Assembly (NCBI GenBank): GCA_021568835.1
Contig: JAKGSH010000010.1
Coordinates: forward strand, 806,001-870,000
Reading direction: 5' to 3'
Length of the DNA: 64,000 bases
From: Streptomyces sp. Tue 6430
Lineage (GTDB): Bacteria; Actinomycetota; Actinomycetes; Streptomycetales; Streptomycetaceae
The position numbers and the translations under genes were made by a program. The notes below the pieces were generated by a model, which had not been told where the DNA came from, did no database searches, and worked only from the letters and a program-made list of their open reading frames with translations. Shown in pieces: positions 1 through 9,121 of the stretch (the first letter of the stretch is position 1; every line of letters starts with the position of its first letter).

Positions 1-565
1 CCGGCGCGGCGCACCGTGCCAGGGCCGGCAGCACCAGCCCGAGCGGGATGAAGGACAAGTCCCCCACGACAAGATCCACTGGCTCCCCATCGATCGCTTC
101 GAGCGTCAACTCGCGTACGTTCGTACGGTCCTTGACGGTGACGCGTTCATCGCTCCGGAGAGACCAGGCGAGTTGCCCGTAGCCGACGTCGACCGCGACG
201 ACGTGCGCGGCCCCCGCCCGCAGCAGCACGTCGGTGAAGCCGCCGGTGGACGCGCCGGCGTCCAGCGCCCGCCGTCCCCCGACCAGGAGTCCCCGCGGCA
301 CGAACGCCTCCAGGGCACCGGCGAGTTTGTGCCCGCCCCGCGACACGTAGTCGGGGTCGCTGTCGTCGACGGAGACGACGATCGCCGCCGCCGTCTCCAC
401 CTGTGTGGCGGGTTTGGTGGCGACGGTCTTCCCGACCGAGACCCGCCCCGCGGCGATCAGCTGACCGGCGTGCTCACGCGAGCGCGCGAGTTTGCGGCGC
501 ACCAGCTCCGCGTCCAGACGACGACGTGCGACTCCTGCCACGTTCGGTTCAGCTCCTACTGCCAT
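1..565 (-). CDS. tlyA: TlyA-family rRNA 2'-O-methyltransferase / hemolysin-like protein (3' end outside window)
   Basis: The gene reads leftward from an ATG at 565 and runs off the left edge after 188 codons; family members are about 270 residues. The N-terminus is a small S4 RNA-binding domain (RRRLDAELVRRKLARSREHA, then GRVSVG at about residues 41-46). An FtsJ/RrmJ-type SAM-binding fold follows, with YVSRGGHKLAGALEAF, the glycine-rich LDAGASTGGFTDVLLRAGA loop and VVGDLSFIP. In actinobacteria TlyA 2'-O-methylates 16S and 23S rRNA, the modification needed for capreomycin sensitivity. A small gene lies 30 bp upstream on the same strand and is probably co-transcribed. Family assignment is firm; the exact substrate is inferred. 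Confidence 0.93.
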   Translation of the reverse strand, partial: MAVGAEPNVAGVARRRLDAELVRRKLARSREHAGQLIAAGRVSVGKTVATKPATQVETAAAIVVSVDDSDPDYVSRGGHKLAGALEAFVPRGLLVGGRRALDAGASTGGFTDVLLRAGAAHVVAVDVGYGQLAWSLRSDERVTVKDRTNVRELTLEAIDGEPVDLVVGDLSFIPLGLVLPALARCAAP

Positions 566-595
566 GCGTTGAATTGAAGGGGGACCCGCAGGGTC

Positions 596-889
596 TCATT
601 CAGGGGCGTTGGTCGGGTGACGGGTGGGGACCGGAGGTCCCGGGCGGGCGTCGAGCGCGGTGAGCGCGTCGCGCAGCCCCCGGTGTACATCCTCGTACAC
701 CTCGAGGTGTCCGTCCGTGGCGAGGTGGTCGGCGTCGGCCAGCCGGCCCAGGTGGGCGTCCACCCCGACGTCCCCGGTGGGGGTGCGGGGCACCTGGAGC
801 GGTGCGGGGGCGGAGGGAGCGTACTCCGGCTCCTGCTCCCTTTCCCGCTCCCGAGGCGTGACCGCCGTCTCCGGAACTGTGTCGCTCAT
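596..889 (-). CDS. Small conserved streptomycete protein upstream of tlyA
   Basis: A 97-residue acidic protein with no recognisable domain. The N-terminus is low-complexity and charged (PREREREQEPEY). The C-terminal half contains GVDAHLGRLADADHLATDGH and YEDVHRGLRDALTALD, which look helical. It ends 30 bp before tlyA on the same strand, so the two are likely an operon. I recall similar small ORFs next to tlyA in other Streptomyces, but no function is known to me. There are no cysteines, signal peptide or membrane segment. Confidence 0.7.
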   Translation of the reverse strand: MSDTVPETAVTPREREREQEPEYAPSAPAPLQVPRTPTGDVGVDAHLGRLADADHLATDGHLEVYEDVHRGLRDALTALDARPGPPVPTRHPTNAPE

Positions 890-931
890 GCCCCGACGCT
901 ACCGCGAACCGCTGGGGTACCGTCGAGCGCG

Positions 932-1277
932 ATGGCCACGATCGAGGAGTGCCGCGCCGCACTCGAGAAGTTCTCGCAGAGCATGGGCCGCGCCGAGGGG
1001 ACGCCCGCGCGGCCGCCGCCCTCGACCGGTCGGTGAGCTGCTGGATCACCGACCTGGACGTCACGTTCGTCGGCCGGATGACGGACGGCCGGATCGTCGT
1101 GCGGGACACCGTGCAGGGTCCTCCTGCGGAAAGGGCCGGGATCAGGCTGCGGATGGCCGGCGACGACCTGGTGGCGCTGGTCGACGGGGAGATGAACTTC
1201 GCCAAGGCGTGGGGTCGGGCCGGGTGCGGCTGGAGGCGAGCCTCAGGGATCTGTTCCGGCTCAGAAAGCTCCTGTGA
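932..1277 (+). CDS. SCP2 sterol-carrier-domain protein, two frame breaks in this sequence
   Basis: The start is ATG 932 (MATIEECRAALEKF). The SCP2 fold continues through SCWITDLDVTFVGRMTDG, GIRLRMAGDDLVALVDGEMN and SGRVRLEASLRDLFRLRKLL to the TGA at 1275-1277, about 115 residues in all. As given, the frame breaks twice. Adding one G to the GGGG at 997-1000 restores AEGDARAAAALDRS, and adding one G to the GGGG at 1211-1214 restores AKAWGSGRVRLEAS. Both repairs give family-like sequence without a gap, so I read them as base-calling errors, not decay. SCP2 domains bind lipids or acyl-CoA; the ligand here is unknown. The gene is divergent from the tlyA pair. Confidence 0.75.
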
Positions 1278-1369
1278 CCTCGGGAAGCTCACGCGATCTC
1301 GGGGCGGCGCCCCCGGCGCCCCCGGCCCCCCCGCCCCCGGCTTCCCGGCTTCCCGGCTTCCCGTGATCG

Positions 1370-2185
1370 TCAGGAGGCTTCCGTCACCGGCACGCGTGCG
1401 CGTGCCCTGCGTGCGGCCGGCACCACCAGCGGCGTCCCCGTCTCCGGGTCGTCGATGACCTGGCAGCGCAGTCCGAAGACCTCCTCGACCAGGGGCGCCG
1501 TGACGACGTCGCCGGGCGCGCCCTGCGCGATCACCGTGCCGCCCTTCAGCGCGATGAGGTGGGTGGCGTACCGGGCGGCGTGGTTGAGGTCGTGCAGGAC
1601 GGCGACCAGGGTGCGGCCCTGCTCCTCGTGGAGTTCGGCGCACAGGTCGAGGACGTCGATCTGGTGCTGGATGTCCAGGTAGGTGGTCGGCTCGTCGAGG
1701 AGCAGCAGCGGGGTCTGCTGGGCGAGGGCCATCGCGATCCACACCCGCTGGCGCTGGCCGCCGGACAGCTCGTCGACGTAGCGCTCGGCGAGTTCGGCGA
1801 CCCCGGTCCGGGCCATGGACTCCTGGACGACCCGCTCGTCCTCGGCCGACCACTGGCGCAGGATGCCCTGGTGCGGGTAGCGGCCGCGGCCCACCAGGTC
1901 GGCCACCGTGATGCCGTCGGGCGCGATCGAGGACTGCGGCAGCAGTCCGAGCGTCCTGGCGACCTTCTTGGCGGGCATCGACTGGATGACCTGCCCGTCG
2001 AGGAGCACCCGGCCCCCGCTCGGCCTGAGCATCCGCGACAGCGCGCGCAGGAGCGTCGACTTGCCGCAGGCGTTGGGGCCGACGATCACCGTGAACGAGT
2101 TGTCGGGGATCTCCACCGACAGCCGCTCGGCGATGACCCGCTGGTCGTAGGCGAGGGTGACGTTCTCGGCGGACAGGCGGTTCAC
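1370..2185 (-). CDS. Iron-siderophore ABC transporter ATP-binding protein (FecE-like)
   Basis: The start is GTG 2185 (VNRLSAENVTLAYD), preceded by a GAAGGAG ribosome-binding site. The protein is 271 residues. It has Walker A GPNACGKST, Q-loop LGLLPQSS, signature LSGGQRQRVWIAMALAQ, Walker B LLLLDEPTTYLD and H-switch LHDLNHA, in the order and spacing of siderophore/heme importer ATPases. It is the last gene of the three-gene operon behind the iron box at about 4438-4456, so it should energise the two permeases encoded just upstream. No substrate-binding protein gene is visible nearby; it may be encoded elsewhere. Confidence 0.93.
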   Translation of the reverse strand: MNRLSAENVTLAYDQRVIAERLSVEIPDNSFTVIVGPNACGKSTLLRALSRMLRPSGGRVLLDGQVIQSMPAKKVARTLGLLPQSSIAPDGITVADLVGRGRYPHQGILRQWSAEDERVVQESMARTGVAELAERYVDELSGGQRQRVWIAMALAQQTPLLLLDEPTTYLDIQHQIDVLDLCAELHEEQGRTLVAVLHDLNHAARYATHLIALKGGTVIAQGAPGDVVTAPLVEEVFGLRCQVIDDPETGTPLVVPAARRARARVPVTEAS

Positions 2186-2235
2186 GGTGCTCCTTCGGTC
2201 GTCCGGCCCGTGGCCGGCACGGGTGGTGGGGCCGC

Positions 2236-3393
2236 TCATATCCGGCCCGCCCGGCGCTCGGTGACCAGCAGCCACAGCAGGTAGACGCCGCCGAGCACGC
2301 CGGTGACCACGCCCACGGGCAGTTGTCCGTCGCCGAACAGCCGCTGCGCGGCCCAGTCGGCGGTGACCAGGAGGGCGGCGCCCATGAACAGGGCGGGTAC
2401 GAGGTTCGGTCCGGGTGCGCGGGTCAGGCGGCGGGCGAGCTGGGGCGCGGTGAGCGCCACGAAGGCCACGGGGCCCGCGGCGGCGGTGGCGGAGGCGGTG
2501 AGGAGGACGGCGCACACCATGAGCAGCAGCCGTACCCGCTCCACGCGCACCCCGAGGGCGTGGGAGACGTCGTCGCCCATCTCCATCATGCGCAGCCCGC
2601 GCGCGTTGGCGAGGACGAGCGGGACGAGCACGCAGCACAGCGTGAGCAGCGGCCAGACCTGCTTCCAGTCCCGGCCGTCGAGAGATCCGGTCATCCACAC
2701 GACCGCACGGGCGGCGTCGACCAGGTCGGCCTTGGTGATCAGGTAGCCGTTGACCGCGGTCGCGATCGCCGACACGCCGATGCCGACGAGGACCAGGCGG
2801 TAGCCGTGCACGCCCCGCTTCCAGGCGAGCAGGTAGATGGCGGCGCCGGTGACCAGGCCGCCGACGAGGGCGCCGACGGCGACCTGGTTCGCGGAGCCGG
2901 ACATCAGCACGATCACCACGAGCGCGCCGGCCGTCGCCCCCTGCCCGAGCCCGAGGACGTCCGGACTGCCCAGCGGGTTGCGGGAGACGGCCTGGAACAC
3001 GGCGCCGCCCAGCCCCAGCGCGGCGCCGACCAGCAGCCCCACGACGACCCGCGGCAGCCGCAGTTCGTTGACGATGAACTCCTGGCCCTCGGTGCCGTTG
3101 CCGGCGAGCGTCCTCAGTACGTCGCCGGTGGAGATGGGGAAGTCGCCGGTGCCGATGAGCACCACGCTCGCGGCGAGGGCGGCCAGGGCCAGCACGAGCA
3201 CGACGACCAGGGAACGCGGGTGCACCCGGAGGGACAGCCCGCCGGGGGTGCGCAGGGCTCTGATCGCGCCGGCGCCGCGACGTCCGGCCTCGGTGCCCTC
3301 CGGGGCTCCTGCCGTTTTCGTCGCTTCTGTCACTTCTGTCGCTTCTCTTGTTCTCGTGGTGCGCTGCGGCTCGGACTGGGGTGCGGTCTTCAC
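2236..3393 (-). CDS. Iron-siderophore ABC transporter permease (FecCD family), distal
   Basis: GTG start at 3393 (VKTAPQSEPQ), 385 residues. A charged N-terminal extension of about 50 residues (Thr/Glu/Ala-rich) precedes a FecCD permease with about 9-10 membrane segments. Family hallmarks are ELRLPRVVVGLLVGAALGL, SRNPLGSPDVLGLGQGA and TAPQLARRL near the C-terminus. The start codon overlaps the stop of the upstream permease by the GTGA arrangement at 3390-3393, so translation is coupled. With its partner it forms the heterodimeric inner-membrane channel. The ATPase gene begins 50 bp downstream. Confidence 0.92.
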   Translation of the reverse strand: MKTAPQSEPQRTTRTREATEVTEATKTAGAPEGTEAGRRGAGAIRALRTPGGLSLRVHPRSLVVVLVLALAALAASVVLIGTGDFPISTGDVLRTLAGNGTEGQEFIVNELRLPRVVVGLLVGAALGLGGAVFQAVSRNPLGSPDVLGLGQGATAGALVVIVLMSGSANQVAVGALVGGLVTGAAIYLLAWKRGVHGYRLVLVGIGVSAIATAVNGYLITKADLVDAARAVVWMTGSLDGRDWKQVWPLLTLCCVLVPLVLANARGLRMMEMGDDVSHALGVRVERVRLLLMVCAVLLTASATAAAGPVAFVALTAPQLARRLTRAPGPNLVPALFMGAALLVTADWAAQRLFGDGQLPVGVVTGVLGGVYLLWLLVTERRAGRI

Positions 3394-4433
3394 AGCTGGG
3401 CCGTCCTCCGCCGTCGTACGAGATGGATGAAGACCGGGCCGCCGATGAGTGCGGTGATGATGCCCACCTGGACCTCCGAGGGGCGGGCGACGACCCGGCC
3501 GATCACGTCGGAGCCCAGCAGCAGCACGGGCGACAGGACCGCCGCGTACGGCATGATCCAGCGCAGGTCGGGCCCGGTGAAGGAGCGCACCACGTGCGGG
3601 ACCATCAGTCCGACGAACACGATGGGCCCGCAGGCGGCGGTCGCGGCCCCGCACAGCACGGTGGCGGCGAGCATGGACAGCGCCCGGGTGCGGTCGAGGT
3701 GGGCGCCGAGGGCCTTGGCGGTGTCGTCGCCCATGGCCATGGCGTTCAGCGGCCGGGCGAGCGCGAAGGCGAGCAGCGTGCCGACCGCCAGGAAGGGCAG
3801 CACCCGCCAGATCGTGTCGTTCGTCGCCGAGGTCAGCGAGCCGACCGTCCAGAAGCGCATCCGGGCGAGCGCCGCCTTGTCCATGATCATCACGGCCTGG
3901 ACGTAGCCGAAGAGCGCGGCGCTGAGCGCGGTGCCGGCGAGCGCGAGCCGCACGGGCGTGGCGCCCCGGCTGCCGCCCAGGAACCAGACCAGCGCGCCGA
4001 CGGCCGCCGCGCCGAGGAAGGCGAACCACACGTAGCCGCTGACGCTGGTCACGCCGAGGTAGGTGATGGCGGTGACCACGGCGGCCGAGGCGCCCGCGTT
4101 GATGCCGAGCAGTCCGGGGTCGGCCAGCGGATTGCGGGTCAGGGCCTGGAGCACCGTTCCGGACAGTCCCAGCGCGGCGCCGACCAGCAGCCCGAGCACG
4201 GTCCGCGACACCCGCTCCCCCACGACGACGTCGCCGTACGTCCCCGTGTCCTGGAACAGGCCGTGCCACACCTGGTCCAGGGACAACTCCTTGGCGCCGA
4301 TGGCGATGCTCGCCACCGCCACCAGCAGCAGGACGGCGACGGACACGAGCAGCCCGAGGGACCGCAGGGTCCTGCGGGTCGGGGGCGCGGGGGCGGTCTC
4401 CGCGCGCTGTTCGGGAACACTGTCGACCAACAC
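3390..4433 (-). CDS. Iron-siderophore ABC transporter permease (FecCD family), proximal
   Basis: GTG start at 4433 (VLVDSVPEQR), 347 residues. It is a FecCD permease with the same signature blocks as its partner: RVSRTVLGLLVGAALGLSG, TRNPLADPGLLGINAGA, GDDTAKALGAH and GLMVPHVVR. It is the first gene of the importer operon. The predicted iron box ends only 4 bp before this GTG, and no ribosome-binding site can be placed before it, so the mRNA may be leaderless or nearly so. The transported siderophore cannot be read from the sequence. Confidence 0.92.
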   Translation of the reverse strand: MLVDSVPEQRAETAPAPPTRRTLRSLGLLVSVAVLLLVAVASIAIGAKELSLDQVWHGLFQDTGTYGDVVVGERVSRTVLGLLVGAALGLSGTVLQALTRNPLADPGLLGINAGASAAVVTAITYLGVTSVSGYVWFAFLGAAAVGALVWFLGGSRGATPVRLALAGTALSAALFGYVQAVMIMDKAALARMRFWTVGSLTSATNDTIWRVLPFLAVGTLLAFALARPLNAMAMGDDTAKALGAHLDRTRALSMLAATVLCGAATAACGPIVFVGLMVPHVVRSFTGPDLRWIMPYAAVLSPVLLLGSDVIGRVVARPSEVQVGIITALIGGPVFIHLVRRRRTAQL

Positions 4434-4437
4434 GCGG

Positions 4438-4456
4438 TTAGGTTAGCCTACCCTGC
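4438..4456 (-). promoter_or_regulatory. Iron box (DmdR1/IdeR-type operator)
   Basis: The + strand reads TTAGGTTAGCCTACCCTGC. It matches the 19-bp consensus TTAGGTTAGGCTCACCTAA closely in the left half and more weakly in the right half. It sits immediately upstream of the siderophore-importer operon, where Fe2+-bound DmdR1 would repress. DmdR1/IdeR specificity is established for this consensus; regulation here is inferred from motif and context. Confidence 0.75.
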
Positions 4457-4597
4457 TATTCCTGTTCGCCGACTGGTCGGGGCCGCCTCCCGAAAGCCGT
4501 ACCCACGCCCACGCCCACGAACGCAACCGCGGCCCGGCCGCGACCACGGCCGATCCCCCCCGTCGCACGGGTCACCGCAGCGGCCGCGCCACCGGCC

Positions 4598-5626
4598 TCA
4601 CAGCCCCAGCCGGGCGAGTGCCTTCCCCCCGTCCAGCCCGCACGACCCGTCGCCCGCCGCGGTCCAGGCCGCCGCGCACAGCGCCCGCAGCCCCTCCAGG
4701 TCGGTACCCTCACCGTCGAGTTCGAGCCTCTCCGTCCCGGCCGACGCGATCCATCCCCCGCACCGGAAGCCGCCCCCCTCCTCGGTGACCTCCGGCTGCC
4801 CGGTCAGCAGGCCGCGCAGATCGGCGTCCACGTACGTCGGCCGGTGCTGCGGCGGCGCCGCGAGGAGCCGCGCGCCGTCGGTCACCCCGGTCAGCACGAG
4901 CAGCGAGTCGACCCCGCCGTTGAACGCGCCCTCGATGTCGGTGTCCAGCCGGTCCCCGACCACCAGCGGCCGCTCGGCACCGGTCCGCAGGATCGTCTCG
5001 CGGTGCATGGGGGGCAGCGGCTTGCCCGCGACCTGCGGCTCGGCCCCGGTCGCGATCCGCACGACCTCCACCGCCGCGCCGTTGCCCGGCGCGATGCCCC
5101 GCCCGCTCGGAATCGTCAGGTCGGTGTTGGACGCGAACCACGGCACGCCACGCGCGACGGCGTAGGACGCCTCCGCGAACCGTCCCCACGGCAGGTCGGG
5201 CCCGCCGAACCCCTGCACCACGGCCGCCGGTTCGTCCTCCGCCGACTCGACGGGTTCGAGCCCGCGCTCGCGCAGCGCGACCCGCAGGCCCTCCCCGCCG
5301 ATCACCAGGACCCGCGCCCCCGCCGGCACCTGTTCGGCGATCAGCCGGGCGACCGCCTGCGCCGAGGTGATGACGTCGTCCCCTCCGGTGGGTATCCCCA
5401 GCTCGGTGAGGTGGTCCGCCACGGCGTCGGGCGTGCGCAGCGCGTTGTTGGTGACGTACGCCAGCCGCATACCGCCGTCACGCGCGGTGGCCAGCGACTC
5501 GACGGCGTGCACGATCGCGTTCCCGCCCGCGTACACCACCCCGTCCAGGTCGAGCAGCGCCGTGTCGTACGCCTCGCTCAGGGCCTGGCCACTGCCCTCG
5601 GGCCTCGTCCTGACGCTCCGGCTCAT
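4598..5626 (-). CDS. HAD-superfamily IIA hydrolase, NagD/phosphoglycolate-phosphatase-like
   Basis: I chose ATG 5626 (MSRSVRTRPEGS) because GAGGAG lies at normal spacing before it; an in-frame reading extends further upstream without a start site of comparable quality. The protein is 342 residues. HAD motif I is LLDLDGVVYAG, motif II is in LAYVTNNALRTP, motif III uses AGKPLPPMHRETIL and motif IV is VVGDRLDTDIEGAFNGG. The class IIA cap is present between motifs II and III. Such enzymes dephosphorylate small sugar or glycolate phosphates; the substrate is not readable. It is divergent from the DUF1015 gene, with 71 bp between start codons. Confidence 0.88.
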   Translation of the reverse strand: MSRSVRTRPEGSGQALSEAYDTALLDLDGVVYAGGNAIVHAVESLATARDGGMRLAYVTNNALRTPDAVADHLTELGIPTGGDDVITSAQAVARLIAEQVPAGARVLVIGGEGLRVALRERGLEPVESAEDEPAAVVQGFGGPDLPWGRFAEASYAVARGVPWFASNTDLTIPSGRGIAPGNGAAVEVVRIATGAEPQVAGKPLPPMHRETILRTGAERPLVVGDRLDTDIEGAFNGGVDSLLVLTGVTDGARLLAAPPQHRPTYVDADLRGLLTGQPEVTEEGGGFRCGGWIASAGTERLELDGEGTDLEGLRALCAAAWTAAGDGSCGLDGGKALARLGL

Positions 5627-5697
5627 TCCGCATCGCTCCTCGTTCGATCGCTTTCCCCGATCATCCCGCATGCCACAGGCACACGTACGATGCCGGG

Positions 5698-6980
5698 ATG
5701 AACTCAGCAGGTCACTCGGAAGCGGCGGCGCCCCGAGGCCTGGAACTCACCCCGTTCCGAGGCCTGCGCTACGACCCCGACCGGGTCGGCAGTCTCGCCG
5801 CCGTCACCTCCCCGCCGTACGACGTCGTGGTCCGCCCCGACGGCCTGCACCACCTCCAGGACGCGGACCCGCACAACATCGTCCGCCTGATCCTCCCCCA
5901 GGCCACCACCCCCGGCGCCCGCAACGAGCAGGCCGCGGACACCCTCCGCCGCTGGCTCGCCGAAGGCGTCCTGACGACCGACGCCGTACCCGCCCTGTAT
6001 GTCTACGAGCAGCGGCACGCCGACGGCACGCTCCAGCGCGGCCTCATCGGCACCCTTCGGGTGTCCGAGCCCTCGGCCGGCGTCGTCCTCCCCCACGAGG
6101 ACGTGATGCCGCACATCGTCGCCGACCGCGCGGCCCTGATGCGCGCCACCCGGGCCAACCTCGAGCCGCTGCTGCTGACGTACCGCGGCGACGGCACGGC
6201 GACGGAGACCGTCGAGCGGACCGCGGACCGGCCCCCGCTCCTGTCGACGACCACGGAGGACGGCTTCAGCCACCGGCTGTGGTCGATCACCGACCCCGCC
6301 GAGGTGGCGCGCGTCCAGGCCGACCTCGCCCGCCACCAGGCCCTGATCGCCGACGGCCACCACCGCTGGGCGACGTACTTGCGTCTACGCGCGGAGCACC
6401 CCTCCCCCGGTCCCTGGGACGACGGCCTGGTCCTCCTCGTGGACACGGCCCGCCACCCGCTGCGCGTCCGCGCCATCCACCGTCTCCTGCACGGCCTGCC
6501 GGTCGCCGAGGCCCTGGCCGCGGTGGAGGGCTGTTCCGCGTGCGGCGCCTGGAGACGCCGCTGTCCCGGGCCCTCGACGCCCTCGCGGACGCGACCGCCG
6601 CGGGCAACGCCTTCCTGCTGGCCGGCGACGGCGCCTTCCACCTCCTGGACCGCCCGGACCCGGCCCTCCTCGCCCGCACGGTCCCCGCCGACCGCCCGCA
6701 GGCCTGGCGCACCCTCGACGCGACGGTCCTGCACGCCGCGCTCCTCGACCACGTGTGGCACGTCCCCGAGGACGACCCCGCCCGCATCGCCTACATCCAC
6801 GACACGGCCGCGACGGTCGAGAAGGCGGAACGCGACGCCGGTACGGCCGTGCTGCTGCACCCGGTCCGCGAGGAGGTCGTCCGCGACCTCGCCCGGCAGG
6901 GCGTCATGATGCCCCGCAAGTCGACGTCGTTCGGCCCGAAACCGGCCTCGGGCCTGGTCCTGCGCGCACTGGACCTCTGA
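5698..6980 (+). CDS. DUF1015 family protein, one frame break in this sequence
   Basis: ATG 5698 starts MNSAGHSEAAAPRGLEL; the protein ends at TGA 6978-6980 after about 427 residues once repaired. DUF1015 hallmarks are FRGLRYDP, VTSPPYDVV, HNIVRLILP, the central IADGHHRWATYLRL and the terminal KSTSFGPKPASGLVLR. The frame breaks at the GGG of 6528-6530; one extra G gives AAVEGLFRVRRLETPLS and rejoins the frame. The biochemical function of DUF1015 is unknown to me. The SPPYD and DGHHR blocks are the most conserved and probably functional. A strong bidirectional terminator follows. Confidence 0.85.
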
Positions 6981-7004
6981 CCGGGAGTCCGACCGGGAGA
7001 ACGG

Positions 7005-7053
7005 AAAAAAGGGGCTCGGCTCCGGTGCGGCACCGGAGCCGAGCCCCTTTTTC
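7005..7053. terminator. Bidirectional intrinsic terminator
   Basis: A perfect 17-bp stem (7011-7027 against 7031-7047, starting GGGGCTCGGCTCC) with a 3-base loop is flanked by an A-run on the left and a T-run on the right. It can therefore stop transcription from both the DUF1015 gene and the convergent RDG-rich/TPR gene. Confidence 0.93.
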
Positions 7054-7063
7054 TTCATCCGTG

Positions 7064-9051
7064 TCAGTCCTGGTCGTCGGCCTTGCCCTCGGCCGGTCGC
7101 CCGTCCTCGGCGACGACGTCGTCGTTCTCGTCCAGCGCGTCGACGAACTCCACACCGTCCAGCTCGGCGAGCCGGTCGGAGGCGTCGGTGCTGCTGTCCC
7201 GGTCGGCTTCGACGGCCTTCGCGAACCACTCGCGCGCCTCGCTCCTGCGGTCGGCGGCGAGCAGCGCGTCGGCGTAGGCGTACCGCAGCCGCGCGGTCCA
7301 CGGCTGCACGGAGTTCGAGGCCAGCTCGGGGCTCTGGAGCGTCACGATGGCCGCGTCCAGCTGGTCCATGTCACGCCGGGCGCCGGCCGCGACGAGCCGC
7401 ATCTCCACCTGTCCGGCCTTGTCGAGCTTGTGCACCTCGGGCGCGCCGGCCATCTCCAGCGCCTTCTCCGGCCGCCCGAGCCCGCGCTCGCAGTCGGCCA
7501 TGACGGGCCACAGTTCCACGGTCCCGGTCATCCGCCGGGCGGCACGGAACTCGGCCAGCGCCTCGCTGTACTTCTGGGTGGCGTACGCCGCGAAGCCGGC
7601 CGCCTCCCGTACGGCGGCGACGCGCGACGCCAGCCGCAGCGCCACCTTCGAGTACCCGTAGGCGCGCTCGGGCTCCTCGTCGATGAGGCGCGCGACCATC
7701 ACCAGGTTCTTGGCGACGTCCTCGGCGAGCCCCTTGGGCAGGCTCTGCAGCTCCTGCCGTACGTCCTTGTCGATCTCCTCGCCGGTGACGTCCTCGGGGA
7801 TCGGCAGCCGCTTGATCGGCTCCCGGTCCCGGTCCTCACGGAACCGACCGCCACCACGCCGGTCGTCGCGGCGGTCGTCGCGCCCACCTCGGTCGTCACG
7901 TCCCCGGAAGCCACCGGGCCGGCCCCCGCGGTCGTCACGGCTCTGGAAGCCACCGGGCCGACCGCCACGGTCGTCACGACCGCGGAACCCGCCGCGGTCG
8001 CTCCCGCGCTCACCACCACGGTTGTCGTCACGGCGTCCGTAACCACCACCACTGCTGCCACCGCTGCGGTTGTCGTCGCGCTGCCGGAAGCCGCCGCGGT
8101 CACCGCGGTCGTCGCCGCGGCGGTCGTCGCGTCGGTCACCGGGGCGGTCGTCGCGTCGGAAGGAGGGACGCTCGGCACGGTCGTCGCGGCGGAAGGGAGG
8201 CCGCTCGCCGCGGTCGTCACGGCGGAAAGCGGGGCGGTCGCCCCGGTCGTCCCGACGCGGCCCGCGATCGCGGTCGTCGCGCTGGAACGCCGGACGAGAA
8301 CCCCGATCGCCCTCTCGCCGGTCATCACGACGATCGTCACGACGCCCGTAACCACCACGGTTGTCGTCACGCCGGTCATCACGGCGGTCGTCGCGCCTGT
8401 CGTCACGACGGAAGCCACCACGATCACCACGGTTGTCGTCACGACGGACGAAGCCTTCGCGGTCGCCGCTGCGGTTGTCGTCGCGCTGCCGGAAGCCGCC
8501 GCGGTCACCGCGGTCGTCGCCGCGGCGGTCGTCGCGTCGGTCACCGGGGCGGTCGTCGCGTCGGAAGGAGGGACGCTCGGCACGGTCGTCGCGGCGGAAG
8601 GGAGGCCGCTCGCCGCGGTCGTCACGGCGGAAAGCGGGCGGTCGCCCCGGTCGTCCCGACGCGGCCCGCGATCGCGGTCGTCGCGCTGGAACGCCGGACG
8701 AGAACCCCGATCGCCCTCTCGCCGGTCATCACGACGATCGTCACGACGCCCGTAACCACCACGGTTGTCGTCACGCCGGTCATCACGGCGGTCGTCGCGC
8801 CTGTCGTCACGACGGAAGCCACCACGATCACCACGGTTGTCGTCACGGCGTCCGTAACCACCACCACTGCTGCCACCGCCGCGGTTGTCGTCACGACGTC
8901 CGACGCCGGGGCGGTCGTTGTCACGACGGAAGCCGCCACGGTCTCCGCGGTCGCTACGGAAGCCTCCGCGCTCGCCACGGTCTCCGCGGTCCCCACTGTC
9001 CCGTCGCCGCTGGTCGCGCTCCGGTCGATCGTCGGGAGAGTTGGTGGACAT
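7064..9051 (-). CDS. Arg/Asp/Gly-rich protein with TPR-like C-terminal half, one frame break
   Basis: Starts at ATG 9051 ([20 protein letters not shown]) with GGAG before it and ends at 7064, about 662 residues after one repair. Residues 1 to about 400 are a disordered R/D/G-rich tract built from units such as [18 protein letters not shown] and [12 protein letters not shown]-like and suggestive of RNA binding. The C-terminal 260 residues ([27 protein letters not shown], then helical pairs with [13 protein letters not shown] and [23 protein letters not shown]) look like TPR repeats. The tract contains a 405-bp tandem duplication (8061-8443 and 8466-8847). The right copy has GGG at 8636-8638 where the left copy has GGGG, and this single missing base breaks the frame. 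The gene lies just behind the rRNA operon on the same strand. The function is unknown. Confidence 0.75.
8061..8847. repeat. In-frame tandem duplication (period 405 bp) inside the RDG-rich gene
   Basis: Bases 8061-8443 recur at 8466-8847. The offset is 405 at the left end and 404 at the right end. The only difference I can see is a GGGG run reduced to GGG at 8636-8638. A period of 405 bp equals 135 codons, so the duplication is in frame. Shorter pieces of the same low-complexity code also recur outside the two copies, for example the block around 8031-8060 and 8847-8880. Confidence 0.85.
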
Positions 9052-9121
9052 GGGTGACTCCTGTCTTCGGTACCGCAAGTCATTCTCGCGCAGCCGGGTA
9101 CCCGGCGCTTCCTGGAAAAAC

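Noticed and set aside
2236..4269. A 677-codon leftward reading frame spanning both siderophore permeases
   Set aside because: Its first half is out of frame with the proximal permease and has Arg/Pro/Gly shadow composition. The two permeases with GTGA overlap explain the region.
8061..8847. Possible CRISPR array or phase-variable cassette
   Set aside because: The repeat is a 405-bp in-frame coding duplication with no short repeats and spacers. The 85-bp and 23-bp arrays likewise have no variable spacers.
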